64,000 nucleotides of DNA from assembly GCF_029263665.1 (NCBI RefSeq), contig NZ_JAJUFQ010000021.1, positions 1-64,000 of the forward strand, in the 5' to 3' direction. This document shows, in pieces, positions 7,465 to 15,534 of this stretch (position 1 is the stretch's first letter; the number at the start of each line of letters is the position of its first letter). A program made the translations under genes and the position numbers. The notes under the pieces are model-generated. The model had not been told where the DNA came from. It did no database searches and saw nothing but the letters and a program-made list of their open reading frames with translations. This DNA is from Halomonas sp. (GTDB lineage: Bacteria > Pseudomonadota > Gammaproteobacteria > Pseudomonadales > Halomonadaceae).

Positions 7465-7776
7465 TCACACGGGGAAGCCATGGTGGGTGCCGTCTGGTAG
7501 TTCGACATCCAGACGGACCTTCCCGCCAATGGCCTCAACGTAACGCTTGATAGAGCTCAAACGCAGATCCTGCCCGCCCCTCTCCATGCCAGCAATAGTT
7601 GGTTGTTTGACACCCAAAGCATCGGCCATCTGCGCCTGGGTCATCTCCACCAAGCGGCGAATTTCTGAGAGCCGAAGCTCCAGTAACATCGCATCAGCTT
7701 TCTCCTGGGCACGATTCACGATCTCAGGGTTTTCATTGGCGATGAGTTGGTCCAGTGTGCGAGCCATAGCTTTCAC
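7465..7776 (-). CDS. HTH antitoxin of a type II toxin-antitoxin pair (HigA-like)
   Basis: The product has 103 residues (or 100 from the second methionine). A Cro/C1-type helix-turn-helix at about residues 42-85 reads EMTQAQMADALGVKQPTIAGME and continues SSIKRYVEAIGGKVRLDVELPDG, the usual XRE layout of HigA-type antitoxins. It directly follows the toxin gene with no gap, giving the toxin-first order typical of HigBA. It would bind the toxin and, through its HTH domain, the operator at 8134-8158. The location between two tRNA attachment scars suggests arrival with a mobile element. Confidence 0.85.
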   Translation of the reverse strand: MKAMARTLDQLIANENPEIVNRAQEKADAMLLELRLSEIRRLVEMTQAQMADALGVKQPTIAGMERGGQDLRLSSIKRYVEAIGGKVRLDVELPDGTHHGFPV

Positions 7777-7777
7777 C

Positions 7778-8119
7778 TCACTTCAGTGAATCCAGGTGGG
7801 CAGTGTATTCCTGATCTGCCACAGGGATCATGTCATCATAGAAACGTTTGTTGCCGGTCTTATCGCCAGCGCAGAGCAGAATGCCTGTTCGCCGTGGATC
7901 GAATGCGAAGAAGACTCTCAAGGGCTTACCTTGGCTCTGAACCCTCAGCTCTTTCATGTTGCGATACTGCGAGCCCCTCAAGGTATCGGCATGTGGGCGC
8001 GGCAATGTTGGGCCTCTGTCCCGGAGCATAAAGATTGCCGCAAGCACGTTCTCCCGGTCAGTCTCGTCCAGAGAGAAGTACCACTCTTCAAAAGTCTCGG
8101 TCTGCTCTATCGACCACAT
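7778..8119 (-). CDS. RelE-superfamily toxin (HigB/Gp49-like, DUF891)
   Basis: The product has 113 residues. It begins MWSIEQTETFEEWYFSLDETD and carries LRVQSQGKPLRVFFAFDPRRTGILLCAGDKTG followed by KRFYDDMIPVADQEYTAHL, the standard profile of Gp49-like HigB toxins, ribosome-dependent mRNA interferases of the RelE fold. The arginine-lysine-rich core LRVFFAFDPRR and basic GNKRFY segment are retained, so it looks intact. The antitoxin gene follows immediately. Transcription probably starts at the promoter with overlapping dyads just upstream. Confidence 0.85.
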   Translation of the reverse strand: MWSIEQTETFEEWYFSLDETDRENVLAAIFMLRDRGPTLPRPHADTLRGSQYRNMKELRVQSQGKPLRVFFAFDPRRTGILLCAGDKTGNKRFYDDMIPVADQEYTAHLDSLK

Positions 8120-8133
8120 CTGATCATCCTTTA

Positions 8134-8175
8134 CCTTATAGGGTGAAGCCTATATAGGGAATGGCCTATTGTCAA
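8134..8175 (-). promoter_or_regulatory. Promoter and operator of the toxin-antitoxin operon
   Basis: On the minus strand a TTGACA -35 element (8175-8170) is followed by two similar dyads, CCTATATAGG (8149-8158) and CCTTATAGG (8134-8142), overlapping the likely -10 region. Tandem dyads over the promoter are what an autoregulating HigA-type antitoxin would bind. Confidence 0.5.
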
Positions 8176-8196
8176 ACCTTATTATGCCACCATGAA

Positions 8197-8227
8197 GAGG
8201 CCGGCAGCCCTTCGGCTTGCCGGCCTC
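8197..8227. terminator. Strong hairpin upstream of the toxin-antitoxin operon
   Basis: GAGGCCGGCA and TGCCGGCCTC form a perfect 10-bp stem with a TTCG-containing loop. No long T-run follows on either strand, so it may be a terminator or a recombination-related hairpin. Confidence 0.45.
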
Positions 8228-8465
8228 TCTGCAATACTGCAAGTACCAAGCACCTTGAACCGCCTATTATTTCGGGCTTTGTTGTCCCATCCATCATCGA
8301 ATAGATGGGAGTACCACTACCGAGTAAGAATAAATGAGGAGAGGGCGGTTTTAACCTCCCGAAAGCTGCGTAGCTACGCGCCATAACTGATTGATTTTAG
8401 TGAGAGATGCATGTGATTTTATGTAGCTGAAATTTCTATAACCATGTGATTTTATGGAATAACAT

Positions 8466-8484
8466 ACTTTACTTGTAATCAGTA
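8466..8484. repeat. att-core repeat at the tRNA-Thr remnant
   Basis: This is identical over 19 bases to 7134-7152. The first five bases (ACTTT) belong to the foreign side because they break the tRNA anticodon stem; the rest is tRNA sequence. Confidence 0.6.
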
Positions 8485-8516
8485 GGTCCCGGGTTCGGCT
8501 CCTGGTGTCGGCACCA
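8471..8516 (+). tRNA. tRNA-Thr(TGT) 3' half (attachment scar)
   Basis: The sequence runs ACTTGTAATCAG (anticodon loop with TGT), then the variable region, a T-arm CCGGG-TTCGGCT-CCTGG and the acceptor strand TGTCGGC, ending ACCA. The 5' acceptor strand, D-arm and 5' anticodon stem are missing, and the T-loop has G where the invariant A58 is expected. The piece is followed 40 bases on by a proper tRNA-type terminator. It marks the end of an element that integrated into a tRNA-Thr gene. Confidence 0.65.
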
Positions 8517-8555
8517 TATTGAAGACACACTAGAATCAAGCACTTGCTAAGCATG

Positions 8556-8583
8556 AAAAACCGCCTTCGAGGGCGGTTTTTTG
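8556..8583 (+). terminator. Terminator after the tRNA-Thr remnant
   Basis: ACCGCC-TTCGA-GGGCGGT is flanked by A and T runs. It is a typical intrinsic terminator and could act in both directions. The stretch from 8120 to 8778 contains only this, the hairpin at 8197, the tRNA scar and the repeat copy B. Confidence 0.7.
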
Positions 8584-8663
8584 TGTGTGCGTAGATTTCC
8601 TACGTAGATCATCGCGCTATTCTTCGCTGACCCTCACGATGGGCTGGCTCCGGTCATCGTCGC

Positions 8664-8837
8664 GGGTAGTTCACCTGCTCGAACCCGACACCGACCCGAC
8701 TAGCCGCCCAAAGGCAGCTTTTTCTGGCTCGAGCAGGAATATGTACCACTTGGGATAATTCGAGGAATATTCCGGTGGTCAGGTAAGCGGAAGCATCACA
8801 TGCTGTTGGTAGCCAGGACGCTTGCACAAGCGTTCAT
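8664..8837. repeat. 174-bp direct repeat, copy B
   Basis: This is the partner of 355-528. It contains the tail of the portal fragment (HLLEPD) fused to the intact 3' end of the GST gene, whose TGA stop is at 8779-8781. Recombination between the copies would remove about 8.3 kb, including the OLD gene and the toxin-antitoxin pair. Confidence 0.85.
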
Positions 8838-9396
8838 ACCAAGCTGACAGATGCGGTAGCTCTGGACGTTCAATATCCATGCCGAACCAAGCATAGACGT
8901 AGCATCCCAGAGGAATATCAGCCAAGCCAAAAGACTCACCTGACAGCCAAGCGTGTTCGGCAAGCACACCATCGACCAAGGTCAAGTGACGGGAGAGATC
9001 TTTCTGGCCTTGCTCCATGGCTGCCTCGTCACGGTTGCTATCGGTAGCCCGCACCTTGTTCCAGTACAGGTCACGGAAGGGGGCGGTCAGCGTTGACAGT
9101 ACCCAATCCATCCACATGTCGCAGCGGGCTCGGCTGGCGGGGCTCTCACTGGAAAGACGTCCCTCGCCATACTCTGCGACGAGATAGCGAACGATAGTAT
9201 TGGATTCCCAAAGGATCAGCTCGCCATCCTCCAAACAGGGAATCAGCCCATTGGGGTTCTTCTCCCGGAAGTCGGGGCTATCCAGGCCGCCGAAGGGCCC
9301 GCCCATGTCTATGCGCTCAAGTGGCAGGCCAAGTTCGGCCGCACACCACATGACCTTTTTGACATTGGTCGAATTGCTGCGTCCCAGCAGTCGCAT
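8779..9396 (-). CDS. Glutathione S-transferase family protein
   Basis: The start at 9396 is preferred because AAAGGAA lies 8 bases upstream and the protein then opens MRLLGRSNSTNVKKVMWCAAELG, the first strand and helix of the thioredoxin-like domain. The product has 205 residues. The glutathione-binding NPNGLIPCLEDGELILWESNTIVRYL block (about residues 47-72) includes the conserved cis-proline and ES motif, and an all-helical C-terminal domain follows. It probably conjugates or reduces electrophiles in the cytoplasm; its neighbour on the same strand is an aromatic hydroxylase, though the genes are separated by about 180 bp. Its last 20 codons are duplicated at 470-528. Confidence 0.85.
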   Translation of the reverse strand: MRLLGRSNSTNVKKVMWCAAELGLPLERIDMGGPFGGLDSPDFREKNPNGLIPCLEDGELILWESNTIVRYLVAEYGEGRLSSESPASRARCDMWMDWVLSTLTAPFRDLYWNKVRATDSNRDEAAMEQGQKDLSRHLTLVDGVLAEHAWLSGESFGLADIPLGCYVYAWFGMDIERPELPHLSAWYERLCKRPGYQQHVMLPLT

Positions 9397-9574
9397 TGAT
9401 GGTGTTCCTTTCATTGAGCGCCCAGAATAGTTGTCGTGCTAACGAAACCATAATGCATCTAGTATGAGCCTGAAGCAAAGCACTCAACCAATGCTGCGTG
9501 CCGCGATCGACAAGAGGGGCCAGCACTCGGTGGTGCTGGCCCCTCATACCTCTGGCGAAATGAGAGCTAGCCCA

Positions 9575-11464
9575 TCAGCTTGGCTCCAGCATGAAACTGG
9601 AAAAGAACTCGGTGAGTTCATCGAAACCATCGAGCGGAAGTACAAGGGAAACGTATTGGTCCGGTCGGACCACCACCAGCGCGCCGGCGCCACGGTCGAT
9701 GCCTCTCAGATCGAAGATGTCCTGATCGGTACCCAGTACCGGAGCATGGGCCTTCTGGTAGTCCCGAAGTCCAAGTAGGCCCTTGCACGGCTTGACGACG
9801 TCGTGCATGTCAGCCCAGTCGACCTCAAGATGGGACTGCTGGATGATGGCGTGGACGTCGAAGATTGCGTCCGGATCGGCCCCATTGGGGGTGAAGCGAC
9901 GGATCGGCGATGCCTCACTGGCGAGAAAATCCATCAGCTTGTTCAGTCGAGAGCCCTGGTTTCGCGGGTCGACCATATCCGCGAAGGCGTAGAGCCGCCA
10001 GCGGCCGTCGGCGCGATGGACGTGTCCAAGGTGGACCTGCTTGGCATCGCCGAGTCGGATCACCTCGGCTGAGTGGAACCGTCGCCCAGGCGGAAAGCCA
10101 GTGGCCAGATTCAGGTAAGTGTCATCACCGGTGAGCAGGTCCGGCGCGTAGTGGGTGGCGCAGCCCGCGGTGAACTCACTGTTGATGACGAACTGCCGTT
10201 GCACCTCTGCCAGGCCTTTCATCGCCGCTTGCGGGTCGTCGGAATCCTGAGCGGCGCCGATTGCTCGAGACCATCGGGTATCCATCTCGATCAAGTTTTC
10301 TGCAATGACGTGGCGCTCGGTGTTGTAAGTGTGCAGCAGGCTGGCCGGGCTACGGCCTTCCAGCACGGAGATCAGCTTCCAACCCAAGTTGAAGGTGTCC
10401 TGCATCGACACATTCATTCCCTGACCAGCCTTGGCGGTATGTGTATGGCAGGCATCGCCGGCAATGAAAACGCGAGGCGTGCGGCTCTCCATCTGATCGT
10501 CTTCGACATCATCGAATTTGTCGGTGACCCGGTGACCAACACGGTAGACGGAAAACCAGGCGGTCTCCTTCACCTCGAACGTGTAAGGCGCCAGTACCGC
10601 CTGGGCTTTTTCCAGCACCTGTTCCTTGGTCAGCCAGGCGTCCGGGGCGATGTTGCCCATATCGACATACAGCCGGACCATGTAGCTGCCCTCACGGGGG
10701 ATCAGCAGAATGTTGCCCGCGTCGGCGGACTGGATCGTGCATTTGAAGCGGATGTCCGGGAAGTCGGTCACTGCCAGAACATCCATGACACCCCACGCCT
10801 TGTCTCCGCCGTGGCCCTGTGGCACCCGTCCGATGGACTGGCGCACAATGCTATGCGCGCCATCACATCCGACCACGTACTTGGCGCGGACGGTCTTCTT
10901 GCCGTCCGGTGTATTGAGGGTCACGTTGACCCGCTCGTCGGCAGCCTCGGGCACATCAACCTTGAGCGCCTCGTGGCTATAGTCGACCTGCAGGCGGCTG
11001 GAGGAGTTGAGCATGTACTCGAGCAGGAAATCGAGCAACCGAGCTTGGTTGACGATCACGTGCGGGAACTCGGACAGCCCATCGCGCACATCCTGCACCC
11101 GTCCGAGCCGGGCAATCCGAGCCTTGTCGTCGGGGGCCGGCCCCCAGAAGTGGGTCTCGTTGATCCAGTAGGCCTCGGCGGTCATCCTCTCGGCCAGGCC
11201 GAAGGCTTCGAACATCTCGACCGTGCGGCAGGCGATACCATCGGCACGTCCCACTTCGAGTGGCCCATCGGCCTTCTCCACGACGCGAGTGACTATCTCC
11301 GGGAAGGTCGACAACTGGGCTGCTAACAGCAGACCGGCCGGGCCGGTACCGACGATCAGGACATCCACCTCGTCTGGCAGCGGCCCCTGTTCGGTGCTGC
11401 GGCCCTTGGCCAGGGGTTGAATCCGCGGGTCTCCACTGCGGTAACCGTCGAGGAAGTACTGCAT
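9575..11464 (-). CDS. mobA: 3-hydroxybenzoate 4-monooxygenase
   Basis: The product has 629 residues, the size of MobA of Comamonas (about 640), and it resembles that protein almost throughout. It has the FAD Rossmann motif VLIVGTGPAGLLLAAQL near residue 34, ADGIACRTVEMFEAF, the second FAD motif VVGCDGAHSIVRQSIG and the GD motif RVFIAGDACHTHTAKAGQGMN. The C-terminal thioredoxin-like domain contains DIFDLRGIDRGAGALVVVRPDQYV. The enzyme hydroxylates 3-hydroxybenzoate to protocatechuate with NADPH and oxygen. A MarR-type regulator is divergently encoded, a common pattern for aromatic catabolic genes. Phenol 2-monooxygenases are close relatives, so substrate specificity is not certain. Confidence 0.85.
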   Translation of the reverse strand: MQYFLDGYRSGDPRIQPLAKGRSTEQGPLPDEVDVLIVGTGPAGLLLAAQLSTFPEIVTRVVEKADGPLEVGRADGIACRTVEMFEAFGLAERMTAEAYWINETHFWGPAPDDKARIARLGRVQDVRDGLSEFPHVIVNQARLLDFLLEYMLNSSSRLQVDYSHEALKVDVPEAADERVNVTLNTPDGKKTVRAKYVVGCDGAHSIVRQSIGRVPQGHGGDKAWGVMDVLAVTDFPDIRFKCTIQSADAGNILLIPREGSYMVRLYVDMGNIAPDAWLTKEQVLEKAQAVLAPYTFEVKETAWFSVYRVGHRVTDKFDDVEDDQMESRTPRVFIAGDACHTHTAKAGQGMNVSMQDTFNLGWKLISVLEGRSPASLLHTYNTERHVIAENLIEMDTRWSRAIGAAQDSDDPQAAMKGLAEVQRQFVINSEFTAGCATHYAPDLLTGDDTYLNLATGFPPGRRFHSAEVIRLGDAKQVHLGHVHRADGRWRLYAFADMVDPRNQGSRLNKLMDFLASEASPIRRFTPNGADPDAIFDVHAIIQQSHLEVDWADMHDVVKPCKGLLGLRDYQKAHAPVLGTDQDIFDLRGIDRGAGALVVVRPDQYVSLVLPLDGFDELTEFFSSFMLEPS

Positions 11465-11797
11465 CTGCTAGCCCATCCCGTGCTCTACGGGTAGTCGTTG
11501 TCGAGAGGAAACCAAGGGTTCCGCTTGGCGGTTATTTGTCACTATTGTGATAATCAGTATTGTGATCGATATATCAACGAGCAATTAGACTTTTATCCAA
11601 GAAGCCTTTGTGCTGGCGGCCTGCCTGGTGATTATGGCGATCATTTTCAACCCATGGCCGGTCAGCGTCTTCCGCTAGCCCGTACCATGCCCGGGATCGC
11701 CAGCGGATGCCCGGACCCGTACACTCTGCGAAGTGAGTTCACCATGCCGGGTCGACTGCCTGCCCGGCCTGCTACCCTCCTTGGAGATGACGAGACG
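11465..11797. promoter_or_regulatory. Divergent mobA/marR promoter region
   Basis: This 333-base region holds no convincing gene. A direct repeat TATTGTGAT occurs at 11543-11551 and 11559-11567, exactly 16 bases apart, with GATCGATATATC beside it. These are candidate binding sites for the MarR protein. A longer reading frame for the MarR gene extends back through this region but does not look like protein. Confidence 0.4.
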
Positions 11798-12268
11798 ATG
11801 ACCGGAATTCCGCTTACCCAGGCCAGTGTGTTGCCCGGCAACCTGCTGCGGCGCTGCCACCAGATCAGCGTCGCGATTTTCCTGCGCAAGTGCGAGGCCT
11901 ACAACTTGACTCAGCTGCAGTACATTCTCCTCTGCGCGCTTGAGGAACATGGGCCGATCGATCAGATCACTCTGGGCGGCCATACGGCGTTGGACCGCAA
12001 TACCGTGGCCGTGGTGGTGCGCAAGCTGGAGGAGCGTGGCCTGGTGACCCGACGCCGTAATCCCGAGGATCGCCGTTCCATGCTGGTCACCCTGACCGAG
12101 GAAGGTGAGTGCCTTCGTCATGACGCCGAGCCGCAGGTGGCGGAGGTACAGGACGAGATTCTCGCGCCCTTGAGCGAGAGCGAGCGGGAGGTACTCTGCC
12201 GACTGCTGGCGCGAATCGCCGACGAGAACAATCATCTGAGCCGCGTGCCAGTTCGCCAGGCAGGATGA
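11798..12268 (+). CDS. MarR-family transcriptional regulator
   Basis: The start at 11798 is chosen because GGAG lies upstream at 11783 and the conserved fold begins right after it; an ATG at 11744 is an alternative. The product has 156 residues. The winged helix reads GGHTALDRNTVAVVVRKLEERGLVTRR followed by the wing NPEDRRSMLVTLTEEG, the MarR signature. It is divergent from mobA and probably represses it, with 3-hydroxybenzoate or a related phenolic acid as inducer (inferred from position only). Confidence 0.8.
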   Translation: MTGIPLTQASVLPGNLLRRCHQISVAIFLRKCEAYNLTQLQYILLCALEEHGPIDQITLGGHTALDRNTVAVVVRKLEERGLVTRRRNPEDRRSMLVTLTEEGECLRHDAEPQVAEVQDEILAPLSESEREVLCRLLARIADENNHLSRVPVRQAG

Positions 12269-12461
12269 CCCCTGGGAGAATCCATCAGGTGGGTCCGAGG
12301 AGGCGACAGCTGGGTTATAGCGCGCGGTACGGCAGACCGATGGTGCGATTAACCTACCACCGGGCCTCGTTGTACAGCGTAGAGGGCTCATCATTCTGTT
12401 TCAGGATGGGGGCCCAACTTGTCGGGGGGCGGTCGGCCAGAAGTCGATGATCTTCCTGATT

Positions 12462-12512
12462 TGATGAAATTCATCATCAAATAGCCGTCATGTCGATGAA
12501 AAATGTCATCAA
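12462..12512. promoter_or_regulatory. Upstream activator sites for a sigma-54 promoter
   Basis: The perfect palindrome TGATGAAATTCATCA (12462-12476) is followed about 20 bases later by a related site with GATGA and TCATC arms. They lie 70-120 bases upstream of the -24/-12 element, the usual distance for enhancer-binding proteins. Confidence 0.55.
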
Positions 12513-12580
12513 AAAAGAGCTTCTGTTGAACTGCTGACCAAAAAACACCTGAAAAACAAATAATTACGAAAATAAAAAAC

Positions 12581-12595
12581 TGGCACGACCCTTGC
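12581..12595 (+). promoter_or_regulatory. Sigma-54 (-24/-12) promoter
   Basis: TGGCACGACCCTTGC fits the consensus TGGCAC-N5-TTGC exactly. It lies 70 bases before the alcohol dehydrogenase start. A sigma-54 activator gene sits two genes downstream and dyads lie upstream. The 12269-12664 stretch contains no gene. Confidence 0.85.
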
Positions 12596-12664
12596 TATCA
12601 GTTAATCCGGAACGAGGCCCATGAATGGCGCCTCCTCTCATGATAACAAGCACAGGTCCTGCCC

Positions 12665-13813
12665 ATGACAGTCAGCAATTTCAAGAGCGCTCATCGCCTG
12701 ATCACTGGTTACCGGGCTTCGAAAGAGCTTTGGCCTCAGGTTCAACGCCTTGGTATGCAAAGGCCACTGGTCATCACTGACCGTGGCGTACTGCAATCGG
12801 GCACTCTAAAGCTCATCACCGATCAACTCGATGCTGCCGACTACGCCATTTATGACGGTGTGACACCGGAACCCGAAGTCGCCATCGTCGAGGCGTGCAC
12901 AGACACTTTCCGTAGCGGGGAACACGATGGGCTAATCGCCGTAGGTGGCGGTAGTGCCATGGACATCGCCAAATGTGTGGCCGTCTATGCGCAACACGAT
13001 GGCCCCCTGCACGAACTGTTCGGTGAAGGTCGGGTGCGCCAGCGCAACATTCCCCTGATCGCCATCCCTACTACTGCGGGAACCGGTTCGGAAGTCACCA
13101 ACATCAGCATCCTGTCTGATGCCGAACAGCAGATGAAGAAAGGCATTGTCAGCGATCATCTGCTGCCGGATGTTGCCATTGTGGCGCCGGAAATGTCGCA
13201 GAGCTGCCCTCGCTCGGTGACTGCGGCCAGCGGCGTCGATGCTCTCGTTCATGCCATCGAAGCTTATCTGTCGAACTTTGCCACCCCGATCACTGACGCC
13301 CTGGCCCTCAAGGCAATGGAACTGATCGTTCGGGCACTACCCAAGGCTTTTGCCAATCCCGACAACATCCAGGCTCGCGAGGACATGGCGACCGGCAGCC
13401 TGATGGCTGGCCTCGCTTTCGGCAATGCCGGTGTCGGAGCCGTCCATGCTCTGGCCTATCCACTGGGCGGCCGTTATCACCTGGCTCATGGGGTTTCCAA
13501 CGCTTTGCTGCTCCCCCATGTCATGGAATGGAACAAGCTCGCCTGCGTCGAGCGCTTCCGCGATATCGCGGTGGCCTTCGGTGAGCCGATCGACAATCTC
13601 ACTGACGACGAGGCCGCCGAACGAGTCATCCGACGCCTGCACCGTTTATGCGCCGATGTCGAGATTCCTGTAAACCTCCGCTCCTTCGACATCCCGGAAT
13701 CGGCACTGCCCGAACTGGCGGCCGAGGCCATCAAGGTTGATCGGCTCCTGCGCAACAACCCGCGGAAGTTGGTGCTGGCTGATATTGAAGCTATCTACCG
13801 AGCCGCTTACTAA
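12665..13813 (+). CDS. Iron-containing alcohol dehydrogenase (group III)
   Basis: The product has 382 residues, the normal length of Fe-ADH enzymes. It has the NAD loop GGGSAMDIAK near residue 97, the TTAGTGSEVTNISI segment, and the metal-site motifs DALVHAIEAYLSN and GAVHALAYPLGGRYHLAHG containing the aspartate and three histidines that bind the iron. It interconverts an alcohol and an aldehyde or ketone with NAD(P)H. It is the first gene behind a textbook sigma-54 promoter and is followed by a permease and a sigma-54 activator, so it probably belongs to an inducible catabolic unit for an alcohol or hydroxy compound. The substrate is not evident. Confidence 0.85.
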   Translation: MTVSNFKSAHRLITGYRASKELWPQVQRLGMQRPLVITDRGVLQSGTLKLITDQLDAADYAIYDGVTPEPEVAIVEACTDTFRSGEHDGLIAVGGGSAMDIAKCVAVYAQHDGPLHELFGEGRVRQRNIPLIAIPTTAGTGSEVTNISILSDAEQQMKKGIVSDHLLPDVAIVAPEMSQSCPRSVTAASGVDALVHAIEAYLSNFATPITDALALKAMELIVRALPKAFANPDNIQAREDMATGSLMAGLAFGNAGVGAVHALAYPLGGRYHLAHGVSNALLLPHVMEWNKLACVERFRDIAVAFGEPIDNLTDDEAAERVIRRLHRLCADVEIPVNLRSFDIPESALPELAAEAIKVDRLLRNNPRKLVLADIEAIYRAAY

Positions 13814-14023
13814 GGCTTTGTACGAAAAGTGCCTGCGCTTGCTCATGCTGTGTTGGAACTGATCTCAAAATGCTCATTTACACCCTGTAAACTCCGCTTT
13901 TTCGATCAATTCCTCCTTGCCTGATCATCGCTCGCCGACTTTTCACACAAAGCCTAGGTCACCCAGCGCACCACAAGAAGCCCCAAAACAATACAACAAC
14001 ATCAAATAGCCTGGAGACACGCC

Positions 14024-15475
14024 ATGAGCACCTGGAAACACCGCATCGACGGGGAGGAGTCCCCCTATATTCCCCTGGGGCCTTTCAAGCTGCGCCTGCC
14101 TTTCCTGCATTATCGCTTCGAGCTGCCCGACTACCTGCAGGGTTTGCTCATGTGTGCGGTGGATCTCGCCGCGATTCCCCTGATGATGCAGCTACTGGGC
14201 ATGCCCTTCGAAGCCGCCCTGGCCATCGTCATGCTCAACGGCCTGCTATACCTGCTGCACCACCTGCTCGGAGACCCCGTGATCCCCGGCTGGATCACCC
14301 CGGCCATTCCTCTGCTCATGGCCTATGTCGGCACTTTCCCGGAAGGCGTGGACAGAGTACATGCACTGATAACGTTCCAGATGATGCTCGGGATCCTGGC
14401 GATTGTCCTCGGCCAGACCGGCATGGCCAGCAAGGTGGTCCGTTTGATTCCCTCCGCCATCAAGGCCGGAGTGATCATGGGAGCGGGCCTTGCTGCCATT
14501 GTCGTGGTATTTGATGAAGGCGGTCGTTTTGACCAGTACCCCCTCACCATTACCATTGCCATCGGCCTGGCCTTCTATCTTCTCTTCTCACACCACTTCA
14601 GCCAGTTGAAAACGCGGGGGGGATTCTGGGGCGCCATTGGCAAGCTCGGCATCTTCCCGATTATCGTGCTCGCCATCATCATCGCACCATTGTTCGGTGA
14701 GGCTCCCTGGCCGAATGTAGAGTGGGGATTCAGTCAACCTGATTTTGCCCTGATGTTTCGCGAATACACCGTCTTCGGTGTTGGCTTGCCTCCGCTGATG
14801 ATGTTCATCACTGCGATACCCACCGTGCTGGCTGCCTACATCGTGTTATTCGGTGATGTATTGCAGAGCAAGGCGCTACTGGACGAGGCAGATGAAAAGC
14901 GTCGTGACGAAAAGATCGACTACAGCCCTAACCGGGCGCACATGATCTTCGGTGCTCGCAACTTCAGCATGAGCATTCTCGGCCCCGATGTCGTGATGTG
15001 CGGCCCGCTATGGTCAGCCATGCAGGTAGTGACGGTAGAGCGCTACAAGCAGGGCAGGGCGGCCATGAACTCGATCTTCGGTGGTTCAGGATCCTTCCGT
15101 TGGGGCACCAATACCGGGCTGCTGTTGCTGCCGATCGTCAGTCTGGTGCAGCCAATTCTGGGTATCGCTCTGGCATTGACCCTGCTGATCCAAGGCTATG
15201 TCAGTGTGCGTATCGGAATCCTGGAAGCACGCAGCCAACGCGACCTGGGCATCGCGGGAATCATCGCTGCTGTTCTTGTGATCAAGGGAGCCACCTGGGC
15301 TTTCGCTGTCGGAGTACTGCTCTGTGTCCTGATCTATGGCAAGCGCTTCTTTTCTGGTGAGAACGACGGCACTTTCGCCAAGGATCTGGAGCCTCATTCA
15401 TTGCCAGCGACTGACAGCGGCCCCGTCCCGGTCAAGAAAGAACGGGATTCAAGTCCACGAGTTGGCATAAATTGA
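14024..15475 (+). CDS. Polytopic membrane permease, possibly NCS2-like
   Basis: The product has 483 residues with about twelve hydrophobic segments, beginning after an N-terminal cytoplasmic stretch ending RFELPDYLQG. Motifs such as GDPVIPGWITPAIPLL, SAIKAGVIMGAGLAA and ITAIPTVLAAYIVLFGDVLQSK suggest a nucleobase-cation-symporter-2 or related carrier, but I cannot place the family securely. It lies 210 bp after the alcohol dehydrogenase and overlaps the reading frame in front of the sigma-54 activator, so it is probably the uptake system for the substrate of this unit. Confidence 0.65.
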   Translation: MSTWKHRIDGEESPYIPLGPFKLRLPFLHYRFELPDYLQGLLMCAVDLAAIPLMMQLLGMPFEAALAIVMLNGLLYLLHHLLGDPVIPGWITPAIPLLMAYVGTFPEGVDRVHALITFQMMLGILAIVLGQTGMASKVVRLIPSAIKAGVIMGAGLAAIVVVFDEGGRFDQYPLTITIAIGLAFYLLFSHHFSQLKTRGGFWGAIGKLGIFPIIVLAIIIAPLFGEAPWPNVEWGFSQPDFALMFREYTVFGVGLPPLMMFITAIPTVLAAYIVLFGDVLQSKALLDEADEKRRDEKIDYSPNRAHMIFGARNFSMSILGPDVVMCGPLWSAMQVVTVERYKQGRAAMNSIFGGSGSFRWGTNTGLLLLPIVSLVQPILGIALALTLLIQGYVSVRIGILEARSQRDLGIAGIIAAVLVIKGATWAFAVGVLLCVLIYGKRFFSGENDGTFAKDLEPHSLPATDSGPVPVKKERDSSPRVGIN

Positions 15476-15534
15476 CTGACCTGACCACCGCCTGTCGGCA
15501 ACCTCGGCAGGCCTTCTGGAAAGAGGTCCAGTCA

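Noticed and set aside
10073..11326. 417-residue plus-strand frame inside mobA
   Set aside because: It is the antisense shadow of a strongly conserved flavoprotein gene and has no family motifs.
11498..11797. Extended N-terminus of the MarR gene
   Set aside because: It has poor protein character and covers the divergent promoter with direct repeats; a better start with GGAG lies at 11798.
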